NCBI GenBank assembly: GCA_035578155.1
Contig: JAPWDM010000016.1
Location: 7,748,005-7,812,004 of the forward strand
Direction of reading: 5' to 3'
DNA: 64,000 nt
DNA from: Brachynemurus nebulosus
Lineage: Eukaryota; Arthropoda; Insecta; Neuroptera; Myrmeleontidae
The notes beneath the pieces were generated by a model. It was not told where the DNA came from and did not search any database. It saw nothing but the letters and a program-made list of their open reading frames with translations. A program made the position numbers and the translations under genes. Position 1 is the stretch's first letter. The number at the start of each line of letters is the position of its first letter. Below are positions 19,613 through 33,937 of the stretch, one piece after another.

Positions 19613-20231
19613 ACTTCAAAAATGTAAACTTTACCGCATCGATGCAGCATCATGACTTTTCTGATGCGTCTAATACTACATGATGCGCTGCTGATGCTCT
19701 CTTGAAATTTGATGCACATTAGATCTTTTTGAACGGGATATTGGCATCATTTAGCCTCTGATTTGGCTATAGATAAGACAAATAATGTAACATGATAGAC
19801 TATAGATAATATAGCAATTCAGTCCCTGTATAGGTATATTATCTTTGAATTTCAACTTGAAATTACTTGAAATTGAAAATATTGAAATTATTTGAATAAA
19901 AAATATTACATACCTATTTTGAGTGCAAGATGTATTCAAATAGTTTAAACAATTTTAATCAAAGGTAAATACATTCATCTTTCTCGGCAATTTGTTTTTC
20001 GGAATTATTCCTGTTGGTGTTAATACCTACACAATATGGCAAGTAGTTATAATTCTACATTATACACATAGCATGCATCTTGGACACGCATCCGGAATCA
20101 CCAAATTTCTTGATGCATTGTTTTGACGCATCAAATGCAAAAATAAACTTTTGATTTTTCGTTGTGATGCGTCTGATGCGTTTTTGAACTTTTGACTCTG
20201 CCTCATGCAAGCAGTGATGCATTTTTGAAGT
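19613..20231. mobile_element. TE-A: 619-bp element at a TA site
   Basis: Ends ACTTCAAAAATG and CATTTTTGAAGT are perfect inverse copies. TA flanks both sides (19611-19612 and 20232-20233), as in Tc1/mariner elements. Removing it rejoins the endonuclease frame around YTERK and SIDIECNTRG. The interior has repeated TGATGCGTC phrases and no gene. Confidence 0.65.
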
Positions 20232-20233
20232 TA

Positions 20234-20500
20234 GCTTTTCTTTCAGTATACAAGTACGTATTATCAAAGATTTCAGAACCATAATCTTAATCATTATTTA
20301 ACTGTCCAATTCTTCCATTCATATCTACTATAATATAAATTTCTGGATTAATGCACATACATATTTACAATAATTAAAAACATGTCATTTAACTGTTCAA
20401 TTAGACAAATATTTTCAATATCAGGTTTTATGTAAACAAACACTGTAATATTAATGTATCCACGTGACAGTGTGTTAACTTTATAAAACACCACATATTA
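20234..20500 (-). pseudogene. LINE-2 endonuclease, middle part
   Basis: Contains INITVFVYIKPDIENI and DMNGRIGQLNN, the central endonuclease strand with a substituted G-D-x-N motif, then DYGSEIFDNTYLY. Stops and a frameshift are present. Confidence 0.7.
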
Positions 20501-22142
<1,642 letters not shown>

Positions 22143-22560
22143 CTATTAGATGATAATTTAACTTTTGGTGTAGGAATAAAAGCATTCACCCACTTCCACG
22201 GCCGATGCTTTTTTCTTTAACTGCATCTTGTTTAAGACATTTATATTGGCTAAGAAATTTAGGTGGAACATAGTTTTCTTCAAAGAGTCATGTTTCGGAT
22301 AGTGCAATTACTTCAAAATTCTGAATATACTTTTGTTGAAACGCATCTAGATCCATAAAATTACGGTACCCGTGACAGTTCCAATAAAAACAGTGTAGAT
22401 TATTTTCTTCCAGATCGTTGATATGATTTTTACAATTTTTAGTTCTATTAATATTGAAAGTTTTTTTTGCTGATAATATTAATTCCGTTCCAATTTCGTT
22501 ATTGTGATAGGGAGCCAGATCTCTGACGTTGAAAAAAATCCATCATAACTGTAGACTTGT
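22143..22560 (-). pseudogene. LINE-2 endonuclease, N-terminal part
   Basis: The minus strand reads YWNCHGYRN, then FEVIALSET followed by TGA where Trp is expected (near 22289), then KSIGRGSG and MLLFLHQKLNYHLI. These are the first endonuclease strands with the catalytic Glu (SET). The frame breaks at GRGSG. Confidence 0.75.
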
Positions 22561-22563
22561 TCG

Positions 22564-23213
22564 CTAAATTTTTGTTTTATCTTGTCTCTTGGGATAATTT
22601 ACGATTTCGTCTTCATCATTGCTTTGGATACGCTTTTTTGAGTTACTAGGTGGTGGTTGGTTTAACATAGCTGTTTCTTCTTCGACTATTAACTTATCGT
22701 ATCTTATGTATGCTTTTTTCCCTTCACTACGATACTGGAGCATTTTAGGAATTAAGCTTTTTCTTTTTGCTCTAACTTCTGCTGGAAAATCATCGGTGAT
22801 GACTACTTGTTTGTTTTATTGATAAATATTTGTTTTTTCATTCGTTGCGTAGTCAAACCCACAAGAACCGAAGACTGATTGTTTTCCCCTTTTCCCAGTT
22901 TACGTACAAAATCTATATCATTGAGCGAGCAGTCTATTTTTAAAGAATTACTGAAAAGTTTTATTATTTCTTGCTCCATTTGTTCAGATTTATCTTCAAC
23001 AATTTCTAGTCCATAAATAACTACGTTTTTCCGTTTAGTTTCTTTTTCTAAATAACTGATTTTAGTTTTTAAATCTTTAATTATATCTTTTAAATTTTGT
23101 TTTTCTGATCGAAATTCCTCTAGCACTTTATCCATATGATCTGTCAATCTTTTGATTTCATTTTTCATTTCCATTTTCAGATCAGAGATTGCTTTTAAAA
23201 TTTCTTCAGACAT
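22564..23213 (-). pseudogene. LINE-2 ORF1, one frameshift
   Basis: ATG at 23213 (MSEEILKAISDLK). A long coiled coil (about residues 5-75) is followed by the RRM-like NVVIYGLEIVE and DFVRKLGKG, with the first frame ending near 22803. The next frame carries VVITDDFPAEVRAKRK, KAYIRYDKLIV and a basic tail to a stop at 22564. It is the same domain order as LINE-1 ORF1, so the two LINEs are of related type. Confidence 0.8.
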
Positions 23214-23260
23214 TTTTAACCTCGTCAAATGAAACACTCGGTATATTTATTTATTTATGT

Positions 23261-23824
23261 TTATAAAATATATATGAGTTGTCACAAAGATTATATTAAT
23301 TACCTATGATATATGCTAACTTCAAATTGTTAATAGTTTTATATTGAGAAGAATTATTGGATGTTTTTACAAAAAATTTTGATTTGAGCACAAATTATTA
23401 TCATTCACAATTTTCTCTGTATTTAACTTTTTTAGATTTTTCCTATTACAATAAATTTTTTAATTAATTATTAAAATAAATTCAATAAAATTAACACAAT
23501 AAATTCCACAGCTTGTATTACTACGCGGCAGTAGTACCAATCAATCTCCTTTAAGATATTTATTAAACTCAATTAAACTCATTTAAGATATTTATTTTTA
23601 GTGACATTTGAATTATTTTCCTAACTAATAAATTGAATTCTGTAGACTGACGTTTTTGTAGATAAAAAAAATAATTCTAGGTGGCGTCTGTATTAGACAA
23701 AAGTCTGAAAAGTGGACGTAGAATCTCACTGTTATTAATTACTATGTCTTGTAGTCTTTTGAAAAATTATTTTTTGAACTAAAATAAGTTAATAGGAGGA
23801 AATTCGTTATGTTATGCGGATACT
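23261..23824. other. AT-rich DNA, no feature recognised
   Basis: Low-complexity A/T-rich sequence upstream of LINE-2. No gene, tandem repeat or element end was recognised. Confidence 0.4.
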
Positions 23825-24110
23825 GCGACAGAGATATTAATTTATAAAATAGGAATTTTGGATTTCTTGGAAAGAAAAAATATCTTCAACAAGGTCTTCC
23901 AATTCACTGTTTAAAGTTCTTTTTTTAATATTTAAAATAAAAAAACACACAAAGGGTATTGGCAGGTAAGCATGAGTAGGAATGCCCTTGAACGTATGTG
24001 TTTCTATTGAATTTGAATTGTGCTAATTTTGTTTACTGCTAACTGCTATCGACATAAAATTGAAATTTACTGAATTTCACCCATTAAAAAGGGTGGATAA
24101 GAAATTATTT
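23825..24110 (+). repeat. TE-B partial copy (3' part)
   Basis: TAGGAATTTTGGATTT, GGAAAGAAAAAATATCTTCA and GCTAACTGCTATCG in this order match 21710-21960 and 40745-41000. It lacks the (TA)n core and both ends. Confidence 0.6.
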
Positions 24111-24424
24111 TTTGAAAGTCGAAAAATCTTTTAAATGTCTTGACGGATTTGGTTGAGTTTTTGTATGTTTTAGATACCTCTATGGTACCTGTCTCAGAAA
24201 AAATTTTCAGTTTTAAAAAAATATAATATTATATAGCAAAAAAAAAAAAAAATCATAAAATACAGTTCGGTTCTGTTGTATTTTTATAAAATGAGTTTTT
24301 ATGAGGTGCCCGCATTGGTGTGAATGCCGAATTTGACCGTATTGTGCCACATTCCATGTTGCGTGCAAGTTGCGGGCGTATTACGAACAATGGTACCGGT
24401 CGGACCGGTTCTAACAGGCTGTAT

Positions 24425-24609
<185 letters not shown>

Positions 24610-25139
24610 CTCATGTCACAGTGTTAGGCTACGATAAACTGCGAAACTACTGAACCAATTTTGATCAAATCTGGTAATTATCTATAATTTGGTCAAACTT
24701 AAAAGATAGGATAGTTTTTATCTCAATTATTGACCATAAAATTTCTTTTTTGCAAATTAAATGTTTTAATAACAATATACTATTTTGTACTTAAAATCTA
24801 TATAAATTTGAAAATATGCATATACGTGTGTTTGTTATTGATTTTGGTTTCCATAGTTTCAAAGTATGCATTGGCAAAAATTTAAACATCTTTTACAACT
24901 GACATAAATTAATAAAAAATTTTACTATTTATTTAAATAAATATTAATGTAAATTTTACGAAAAAAAATGTTTTCGCAGAAAAAATATAGTGTAAAATAC
25001 GCGAGAAATAAGCCATTTTTCCCACTTATTGTACGATATACTATTATTATTATAGTGTGTATTGTGTTATATAATAATTGTGCAGTGTACCTAAAACCAT
25101 CAATATGGGAATCTATGGAAAAATCTCAGAGTGTGAAAA

Positions 25140-25472
25140 TTAGATATATTAATGGTTACTTTCGAGTCGTATGGCGAGCGGAGCGAAGCATTACATGGAA
25201 TTAACCTTTTATAGAATTTTAAACTGTTTAGCGAGCGAAGCGAAGCACTTTATTCTCGCATCTATATGATCCCTTATGATTTAAAATTGATTAAAATTGA
25301 TTTAGGAATCCCTTATGATTTAAAATTGGATAAACTGTTTTCAGCTTTATTAGTAAATCGTATAGCGAACGGAGCGAAGCATTACATGGAATTAACCTTT
25401 TATAGAATTTTGAACTGTTTAGCGAGCGAAGCGAAGCACTTTATCCTCGCGCCTATTCTCAATCCCATATGA
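25140..25472 (+). repeat. Two direct copies of a 'GCGAGCGAAGCGAAGC' repeat
   Basis: GGAGCGAAGCATTACATGGA...GCGAGCGAAGCGAAGCACTTTAT occurs at about 25175-25245 and 25375-25445, and once at 59730-59800 with a shared left flank (AAAACCAT.AATATGGGAATC). It is an interspersed repeat of unknown class. Confidence 0.6.
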
Positions 25473-26047
25473 TTTGAAACTGGCTAAACTATTGGTGCTG
25501 GTGTGGCAAGTAACATAGCCAGACTGTTGGTGTGGTGTCGTGTGTAGACAGTATTCATTAGAATGTCTTACAGGACGGTCACCGTTTAATTCATCATTTT
25601 ATTACTTCACTATATTCAATATTAGAATATATTGTTGCCAATTATTTTGTATGCATGATAAAGAATTAAAGGTCGGAAAAGATCGATTGTTCCTCAGTGC
25701 GTACAGCCCAAGCAACATAAGGTTGCGAGTCAGATGCGCAAATGAAAGAGTACGATAACAAGAATTAAACTATAACATATATGTATAAGAGTGTGATAGA
25801 AGTTGTGTTAGCACATTCAATTTTACCATGCTAGCACAACAATTTTTATGAAGCCATAACTAATACTTTTTACGTTTCAATTTAATAATATTTACCTGAT
25901 CGTAAAATATTTTTTACTTTGGTCGTCGATCGCGCACGCATTATAAGAGAGCATGGTAATTTTTTTGAAATTTTATCTACAAAAATTATAAGTATGATTT
26001 TTCTCTCCGTGTATTAATTTACACATGAGAAGGTTTTATTTCATTTT
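25473..26047. other. No gene recognised
   Basis: Mixed AT-rich sequence between repeats. Short open frames show no protein-like pattern. Confidence 0.4.
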
Positions 26048-26195
26048 TAGTCGAATTTTCTCCGCAAAATTAAGCTTATTAGTCGAATTTTACGGCCTAT
26101 ACAATAAAAACGGCAGGAGGCGAGTGTAGGGACGCTATCCGTTTTGAAGGTGAAGCGAAAAATTCGACTCCCGCGATGGGGCCCCGCTGCTACTA
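26048..26195 (+). repeat. TE-B internally deleted copy (~150 bp)
   Basis: Carries the TE-B 5' end (TTAGTCGAATTTT, GCAGGAGGCGAG, GACGCTATCCG) joined directly to its 3' end (AAAAATTCGACTCCCGCG, GGGGCCCCGCTGCT). Confidence 0.6.
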
Positions 26196-26222
26196 TGCCT
26201 ACTGGTATTAGTATTAATATAA

Positions 26223-27132
26223 GGCGTAGTTCACATGGCGTGGAAACCGCGCGAAACGTCGGAGTAGCGGTACTATATACACAGAATCACCATTTACTGT
26301 TCATATGGTACCGCCCGGAAGCCGCGCGCTGGCAGCGATACGCGCGGCTACCGCGCGGTACAAGTTTGTTTCTTGTACCGCATGTTTACCGCGAAATGAC
26401 TGGCGGCATGAGATCTTAACACACAAGTTGATCTGTTCAGATGAATTGGGCGTTCCGCTGCTGTTACAGTATATACATAAATACTTTTTATGTAGAAAAA
26501 AACATCTATATTTGTTAGACGCATATTAAATATACGTAATAAATTTTATTACCTATAAAAGACTATTTTATCTTAAATTTTAAATATACAAAAATTTTTT
26601 TTGTTAGCGAAATTGAAAGGAGATCTGCAATTTGGAATATTGCAGGCCTCTTACATTTCCAGTTCGGAATATTTCAGACCTGAATTCGAATGAATGTTCG
26701 AATAAAATTCTCAAAAGGGAATTCAGAAGTCTGGGAAAAATAGTTTATTTATTTTTCAGAAAAGTAGGCAATTAAAATTTACGTTTATGCTTTTTTCGAC
26801 TTGGGTATAATGTCACAAATAGACTTAAAGAAAATATGTGTTTCTAAAAAAAGGAAAAAATGGATGAACCCAATATTTCCTTTCCCTTGATCTACAACGT
26901 CTCCATTCTTCTATACGTAACTTATAAAAAATAGTTTTTCGACGTGCTTTTCAAATGATTAAATATATGCAAACGAAAGCACACATACGACATTGCTAAG
27001 TATCCTTTACAATTAACAAAACTTGACAACACAATGTGAATTTGACGCCGAGTAACCGCAAACCATGTGAATAGTTACAAAAACAAAACGCGCGTAAGCC
27101 GCGCGGTTTCCGCGCGCCATCTGAACTAAGCC
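26223..27132. mobile_element. PIF/Harbinger-like non-autonomous element (910 bp)
   Basis: TAA flanks both sides (26220-26222 and 27133-27135). The ends GGCGTAGTTCACATGGCG and, inverted, GGCTTAGTTCAGATGGCG are inverted repeats continuing into GGAAACCGCGCG. GC-rich subterminal CGCG-rich blocks, no gene. It splits an inverted TE-B copy. Confidence 0.7.
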
Positions 27133-27135
27133 TAA

Positions 27136-28347
<1,212 letters not shown>

Positions 28348-28567
28348 ATTAATTCATAATACTTAATGAGAAAACCGAACACAGTTAACGATTGATTTTT
28401 ACAATGTCTTCTTATTTTCGTAATACTTACCTAAATCAATAATTTTCTGGAAACTCCAACTCCAATTCATTTTCGACTCGGTGAAGATCAATAACAGAAC
28501 TTCGACTCCGATAATACACCCTCCGTAACGCGTCTAGCCTATTGTACATCATCAGGGCCCTATTTCA

Positions 28568-29030
28568 TAAAAGTACAAGTTACAATTTACAGGTAATTTT
28601 TTTTACAAATATATAAGTATCTGAGTTACAGTTATTGCATAAAAAAATATTACAAGTTTGTAAATACCGATTAATTTTACAATTTTACATACATTTTTTG
28701 ACAATTTTACAAGCGATTAAGTCAATATTTTAAAAATTACAAAAGGTATTACGTATCTTTAATGATCTGTAATTTTATTGCACAAAAGTCTAGGTACAAT
28801 TTATAAGTATTTTTTTTCAAATATGCAGAGTTTAGTTACAGATGTTGCATAAAAAAATATTACAAATATGTAAGTACTCATTAATTCTACAATTTTACAG
28901 ACATTTTTTGACAATTTTACAGGCAATTCAGTTGAAACTTTACAAAGTATAGATAAAAATCTTACATAACTTGTAAAATTGTTATTACAATTTTACATAC
29001 GTTTTAAGTTCTGTAATTTTTGAAAAAGTA
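28568..29030 (+). repeat. ~235-bp tandem duplication in the Harbinger left end
   Basis: Two copies (about 28568-28790 and 28791-29030) share GCATAAAAAAATATTACAA and ACATTTTTTGACAATTTTAC. Repeated subterminal motifs are often transposase-binding sites. Confidence 0.6.
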
Positions 29031-29717
29031 TCAATTTTGTCTCTTTTATGATCATTTATAAGTTTTTTGAAAAGCACATCAAATATGTCAAATATTTTCA
29101 AAAAGAAAATTCCTACTTTACGTCCTAACTTTTCTTTTGTATATATTCATCATTTGATTTTTTTATATAATAGGGATACCTATGCTAATTTTTTGGCAAA
29201 AATAAGTATACCGGAAAAAATAAACAAGTTGAGTATAACTATGATGAGAGAAATACGCTGCATGAAATGTCACAATTCATCCCTTAAATAGAGTATGAAA
29301 AATTTATATAGAAAACTGTTGAGTTTAGAAACGTAAAATGTTACACAGGGGTTTTTATATAAAGTAGATGAACATTAAGAAGGGATTTTTGGAAATCTAT
29401 TCTATAAGGAGGTAAAATAGGAGATGAAAATTCATATAAAATACCACTGGGTTTAGAAACGTGAAATTTTGCACAACGATTCCGTAGGCAAGTACCACGA
29501 ACTCGTTTTGGAAATTTTGGAAAGTTGGACACTGTACTTTCGTGACCGTGTTTAATAATATAGCCATGAAATTTTAAATATAATATCTATAATTTTGTTG
29601 ATACGTTTCTACGGATATTATTTACAATTGTAAAAAAGTTAAGTCATTGCAAGAATTTATTTATACAACACTTATAATTGTCAATAGTGCATTACAAGTA
29701 CCTATAATTTTGTGAAT

Positions 29718-30797
29718 ATGTGGAGTGATTCGTCAGATGAAGAAAATGATCGATTACAAGAAAGAAATTTTATTCGAGGTCGACGAAGAACATTTAGGGC
29801 TAGAATTAATTATATATTTGAAACCGATTTCCAAGTTAACGAACGTTTTCGAATGTCTATGATCAAACTTGAAGAACTTTTGAACGTGGTTGGTAACAGT
29901 TTACAGCGTCCAACAACAAGAAATCAAGCACTGACGTCAAAACAGTGCTTATGTATTGGTCTTCATTGGCTGGGGAATGGAGGCTAATATCACGGTATTT
30001 CCGATATGCATGGTATTAATAAATCGACTGTTTGCCGAGTGGTACATTCTGTAGTTAGAGCGGTAAATGAAATTCTTTTTCCTTGAATAGTAAATTGGCC
30101 AGACAATGTAATAGAAGTTGTACAGAAGTTTTATGAAATTGCACACATGCCAACTGTGATTGGATGTGTTGATGGAACCTTAATTAACATTGATGCACCT
30201 CGTCAAAATGAGTTACAAATTCTCGACCGACACGGAAAACACTCATTAAATTGCATGGTGGTTTGTGGACCCAACTGTTCATTTTATTATGTCAGTGCTA
30301 GATGGCCAGGCAGTGTTCATGACAGCAGGGTCCTAAAGAACAGCTCATTGTACCGACGTATGCAAGAAGGTTGGCGACCCATAAACGGTGCTATTATACT
30401 GGGTGATTCTGGGTACCCTTTATTAGAATGGCTAATTACGCCAACAGATAGAAACATAGAGGATCCAGCTGTTACTACATTTAATAGAAGACATAAATCC
30501 ACAAGACGAATAGTTGAAAACTCTATAGGAATATTAAAAGAAAAATTCCCTTGTCTAAACTATCTTCGCCTTCAGCCCGTGTTTGCAGGAGAGGTATTTA
30601 AATGTTGTACCACATTGTGTAATTTTTCGAAGACAGACGATGATGTACGTGATTTACATGAACGTTTACTCAATAATCAGCCGAACGAACCTAATGAAAA
30701 CAATTATAATGAAATAGATCAAGACATTATTCAGAATAACAACGATCGTATTGCAGGAAATAGAAGACTAATGGAATTAATTAATCATTTTCGATAG
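29718..30797 (+). pseudogene. PIF/Harbinger transposase (HARBI1-like) with two stop codons
   Basis: One frame runs from ATG 29718 to the stop at 30797 (about 360 codons, the usual family length). It is broken by TAA at 29985-29987 (just after CIGLHWLGNGG, where Gln would fit the family) and TGA at 30084-30086. Downstream the DDE nuclease core is complete: IGCVDGT (first Asp, codon at 30171), ARWPGSVHDSRV, LGDSGYPLL (second Asp, 30405) and RRIVENSIGILKEKFPCL (Glu, 30516). The enzyme would cut and paste the element with help from the Myb-like protein. Both lesions are consistent with single transitions. Confidence 0.92.
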
Positions 30798-31067
30798 AAA
30801 AAATTGTTTCTGGGAGTATAGTATATACTAAATACTATATTATAAAATAATTAATTGCCTTTAGAAGTTAAAAGAATATATTTGAATACGCAACGTAATA
30901 TGAAATTTAACTTAAAATTAAAATGGAAGAAATTTCAGCGAATTTAAAAAAATATCTTATTACGTAAACATGTACTTATTACTAGCCACATTAACTAGAA
31001 CTTAAAAAAAATAAAGTTTTACTTAAAAATTTAATTTTTATTGATTGTAATTAATTATAATTAATTT

Positions 31068-31830
31068 TTAATAAGGTTGTTCGATTTCCACTGTAAATTT
31101 GGAGGGCGGCAGACTAAGCTCCTTTTCTAATTTTAATATTTGCAATGTTTTTAAATAGTTTTCCTTCTCTATTAATTCTACCCCAAGCCTTAATTTTTTT
31201 ATTCGCAGAGCTGTTTCTTCATTTTGTCCTTTTGATTTCATACATTTCGTCTTCAACTGTTCTTGATTTCCCTTTGACTGCTCCATCTCTGTATTTTCCA
31301 CTAAATTTTCATTTGATTCTTTGTTATTTTCATCATTTTTTGTGATTTCAATTAGTGGTATACGGGGTCTACTTTCTTCCCATGTTTCGGGGATAGGAAG
31401 GCCAATTACCACTGGACTGTCTTTGCCGATAATATCCAAAACTATATTGTCTATGCCGGTTAGTTTACATATAACACCTCCTTCACTGCCAGTTTTCTTT
31501 CTATTGTCAACTTTTTTCTATAATAATAAAATTGATATGTTATTACCTGCGATATATCTAGACTAATTCGCAGCAAATTATAATAAATTACGATTAATTA
31601 TTATTACTTACGACTGAATTTTTTCTAATATTCTGCCAAAACGTATCTCTGGTATATCGAAAGTCTTTTTCGGCTGGGACCACATCCAAAGCTTTGGCTT
31701 CTTGGTGAATTTCCATCCATTTTTTGATTTTATCACCTTTCGTTAAGGTTTTTGAAAACGCGCCAAATAATATTTCTTTATTTTCTCTAATTTGTTTTAA
31801 TATTTCTATTTTGCCTCCGTTTTTAGACAT
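31068..31830 (-). CDS. Harbinger Myb/SANT-like DNA-binding protein, two exons, intact
   Basis: Exon 1 is 31612-31830 (73 codons, ATG at 31830); exon 2 is 31068-31517 (149 codons plus stop). The 94-bp intron has a GTAAGT donor at 31611-31606 and a TATTATTATAG acceptor ending at 31518, phase 0. Total about 222 aa. Exon 1 forms a trihelix/MADF-type domain (ILKQIRENKEILFGAFS, WMEIHQEAKAL, YTRDTFWQNIRK). Exon 2 has a KKTGSEGG linker, a proline-rich PVVIGLPIPETWEE block and a C-terminal coiled coil. In this superfamily the Myb-like partner binds the terminal repeats and brings in the transposase. Unlike its neighbour it shows no lesion. Confidence 0.85.
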
Positions 31831-32099
31831 TTTTCTTTTTAAGTTTTGTATTTAAAATGTAATTATGAAAAACGAAATAATTATCAATGATGTTACTAAT
31901 AGATTTCTATGGCTATTAACTTAATAAAATAATATTTCAGTCATTCAATGGTAACTATTTTAACTTTTTTATCCGTTTTTTTACAATAAAATTAAAAATT
32001 ATATATGCAACTCCTGTAAATGTTCATGGGGCATTACAAGCACCTGTAATTGTAAAATTGTAAAATTGTAACTTGTACTTTTATGAAATAGGCCCCTGA

Positions 32100-33622
32100 T
32101 ATGAAAAGAATGATATGTAAGTCGAAAACAAGGATCAAAAATGTCCCAGTTCATCCGTTTTACGATAAGTAGTCTTGAATGCCAACAAAACGTCGGCGTC
32201 GATAAGGTATATATCTACGTAATTTCAGTAAAAACACATTATGGGGAAATTATGAATCAGTTCAATACAAGTAAATGTAGGTTATAGGTAGATACCTACG
32301 GGTAAGTAGTTAGTTGTAATGAAATTAAATCAGTAGACAGTAGGTAGGCATAAAGAGCAAAAAAGTTAAAATTAAATAAAACTTAATAAAAACCGGAATA
32401 GAACAATAATTAATTAACAACGTAGTCGTAGGTATACGTAAGTACCTAGAGGTATTAGATATAAATAAAAAACATAATGTAGAAAGCGAATCAACACATA
32501 AAGTAAATAGAACAATACAACAAACTGATAGCTATAATAAAATATTGTTAAAACGGGCCTAGAAAATAAATGAGAATTAAATTGCCAATTAAAAAGTGAA
32601 CGAACAGCATGCCAGGATGAGGAGGGGAGCATAAAGCCTTATGGCAACAGTGCGGCCGCTACTGCTCTATGTGTTTGCCCTTAAGTTCGAAGGAATGAGA
32701 AATGATATTATAATGTAAATTGTTACACACACACATAAGTAGATAACTTATAGCCACCCAAACCAAACAGCCAAAAGCTCTTTATTTAACAAACATTTTA
32801 CACCGCCCAGCCGCGTCCCGCGCACAGAGCTATACACATACGCATACATATATTTCTACTGACAATTCATGATTACATTTAAAATAATATGGACCGTATG
32901 TACTGATCATGTACGGTTCAAAATTAGTAACATTATGATTCCAATCTATTATATAAAAACCATTATTCAACACGAATACCAGCTACAATTGCTTTCTGTA
33001 TAAAGTATATATTCCAATAAACGACGCGGATCTCATTGACCTCATACCAATTTTACATAATAATGTAGCTACAGTAGCGGAATGTTGTAAAATGAATTTC
33101 AATATACAATAAAATTACTAACTAAGCTAACTACACAGTAATTTGATTATTGTAAATTCGTCCTTATGTAAATGGATGATAGTGAAAATGAAACGTTTAC
33201 CGTATAATCATGAGCATCCAATCAGAGAGTTGCAATGTATAGACCAATCACGTTAGTATTTGGTCACACCCATTTCATTCAATTTTACTTTGTGTCTGTT
33301 CTAACCGTCCACAAAATATATACGTATATGTTTTTGTACCGTGTGTATATCGTGAATTACATTTCATATGTATAAACATTTTATATCTACCTACAGACTT
33401 TTTTGAATCATCAGCCTTCGCCACCAATTTTTTTAAAAAATCAATCCACACCAACATAACAAAGTTGACGAATATGTTGTTACTGATATAGATAAACTAA
33501 AATGTTCAGGTTTAATTATGCTCGTAAAAATTTTCTGCATTTTCCTTTCACAATTCCAGATCAGATATCATCATAGTTTCTCTAAGAAGATAATTTCCAA
33601 TTTTTATCCTTCATCCATATTT
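32100..33622. other. Intergenic, no gene recognised
   Basis: AT-rich, with a moderately GC-richer patch at 32620-32700. No element ends or protein-like frames were recognised. It is upstream of eve and could contain regulatory DNA, but nothing specific is visible. Confidence 0.4.
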
Positions 33623-33633
33623 TAATAAATATC

Positions 33634-33830
33634 AGTGGTTCTCAAACTTTTTGATCCGCGACCTCCTTTTACACTTAAGAGTTTCGAAAGATCCCCTAGA
33701 TATGTAAATATGTGTAGAATACTGCAAAAAATGGATATGTGATCTGTAATCAGAAACAAGGAAAAAAATATAAATGTATATAGACAAGCTGCGTAATTTT
33801 AAAATTCGACTGTTGTGCCGCCTATCGGGA
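33634..33830 (+). mobile_element. hAT-like element end (one end only)
   Basis: CAGTGGTTCTCAAACTTTTT followed by GATCCGCGACC is a classic hAT-type terminal repeat. No matching inverted end was found; the element may be truncated before the (TA)n array at 33868. Confidence 0.5.
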
Positions 33831-33865
33831 AACCAAGTCAACCCTGGCGTTCGCTATTACCTTAA

Positions 33866-33867
<2 letters not shown>

Positions 33868-33933
<66 letters not shown>
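33868..33933. repeat. (TA)n microsatellite
   Basis: About 66 bp of TA dinucleotides. Confidence 0.95.

Positions 33934-33937
<4 letters not shown>

Larger units (their letters stand above)
28555..32096. mobile_element. PIF/Harbinger transposon, full length with two genes (3.5 kb)
   Basis: Terminal inverted repeats GGGCCCTATTTCATAAAAG and CTTTTATGAAATAGGCCCC, extending into AGTACAAGTTACAATTT. Inside are a PIF/Harbinger transposase (+) and a convergent Myb/SANT-like gene (-), the standard gene pair of this superfamily. The outer 450 bp on the left is a ~235-bp tandem duplication with many TTACAATTTTACA motifs. The immediate flanks (TCA left, TGA right) do not give a clean 3-bp duplication. Confidence 0.85.

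Noticed and set aside
24968..25204. A small membrane protein frame
   Set aside because: The hydrophobic run comes from A/T-rich codons, and the 3' part lies in an interspersed repeat (GGAGCGAAGC), so it is not a credible gene.
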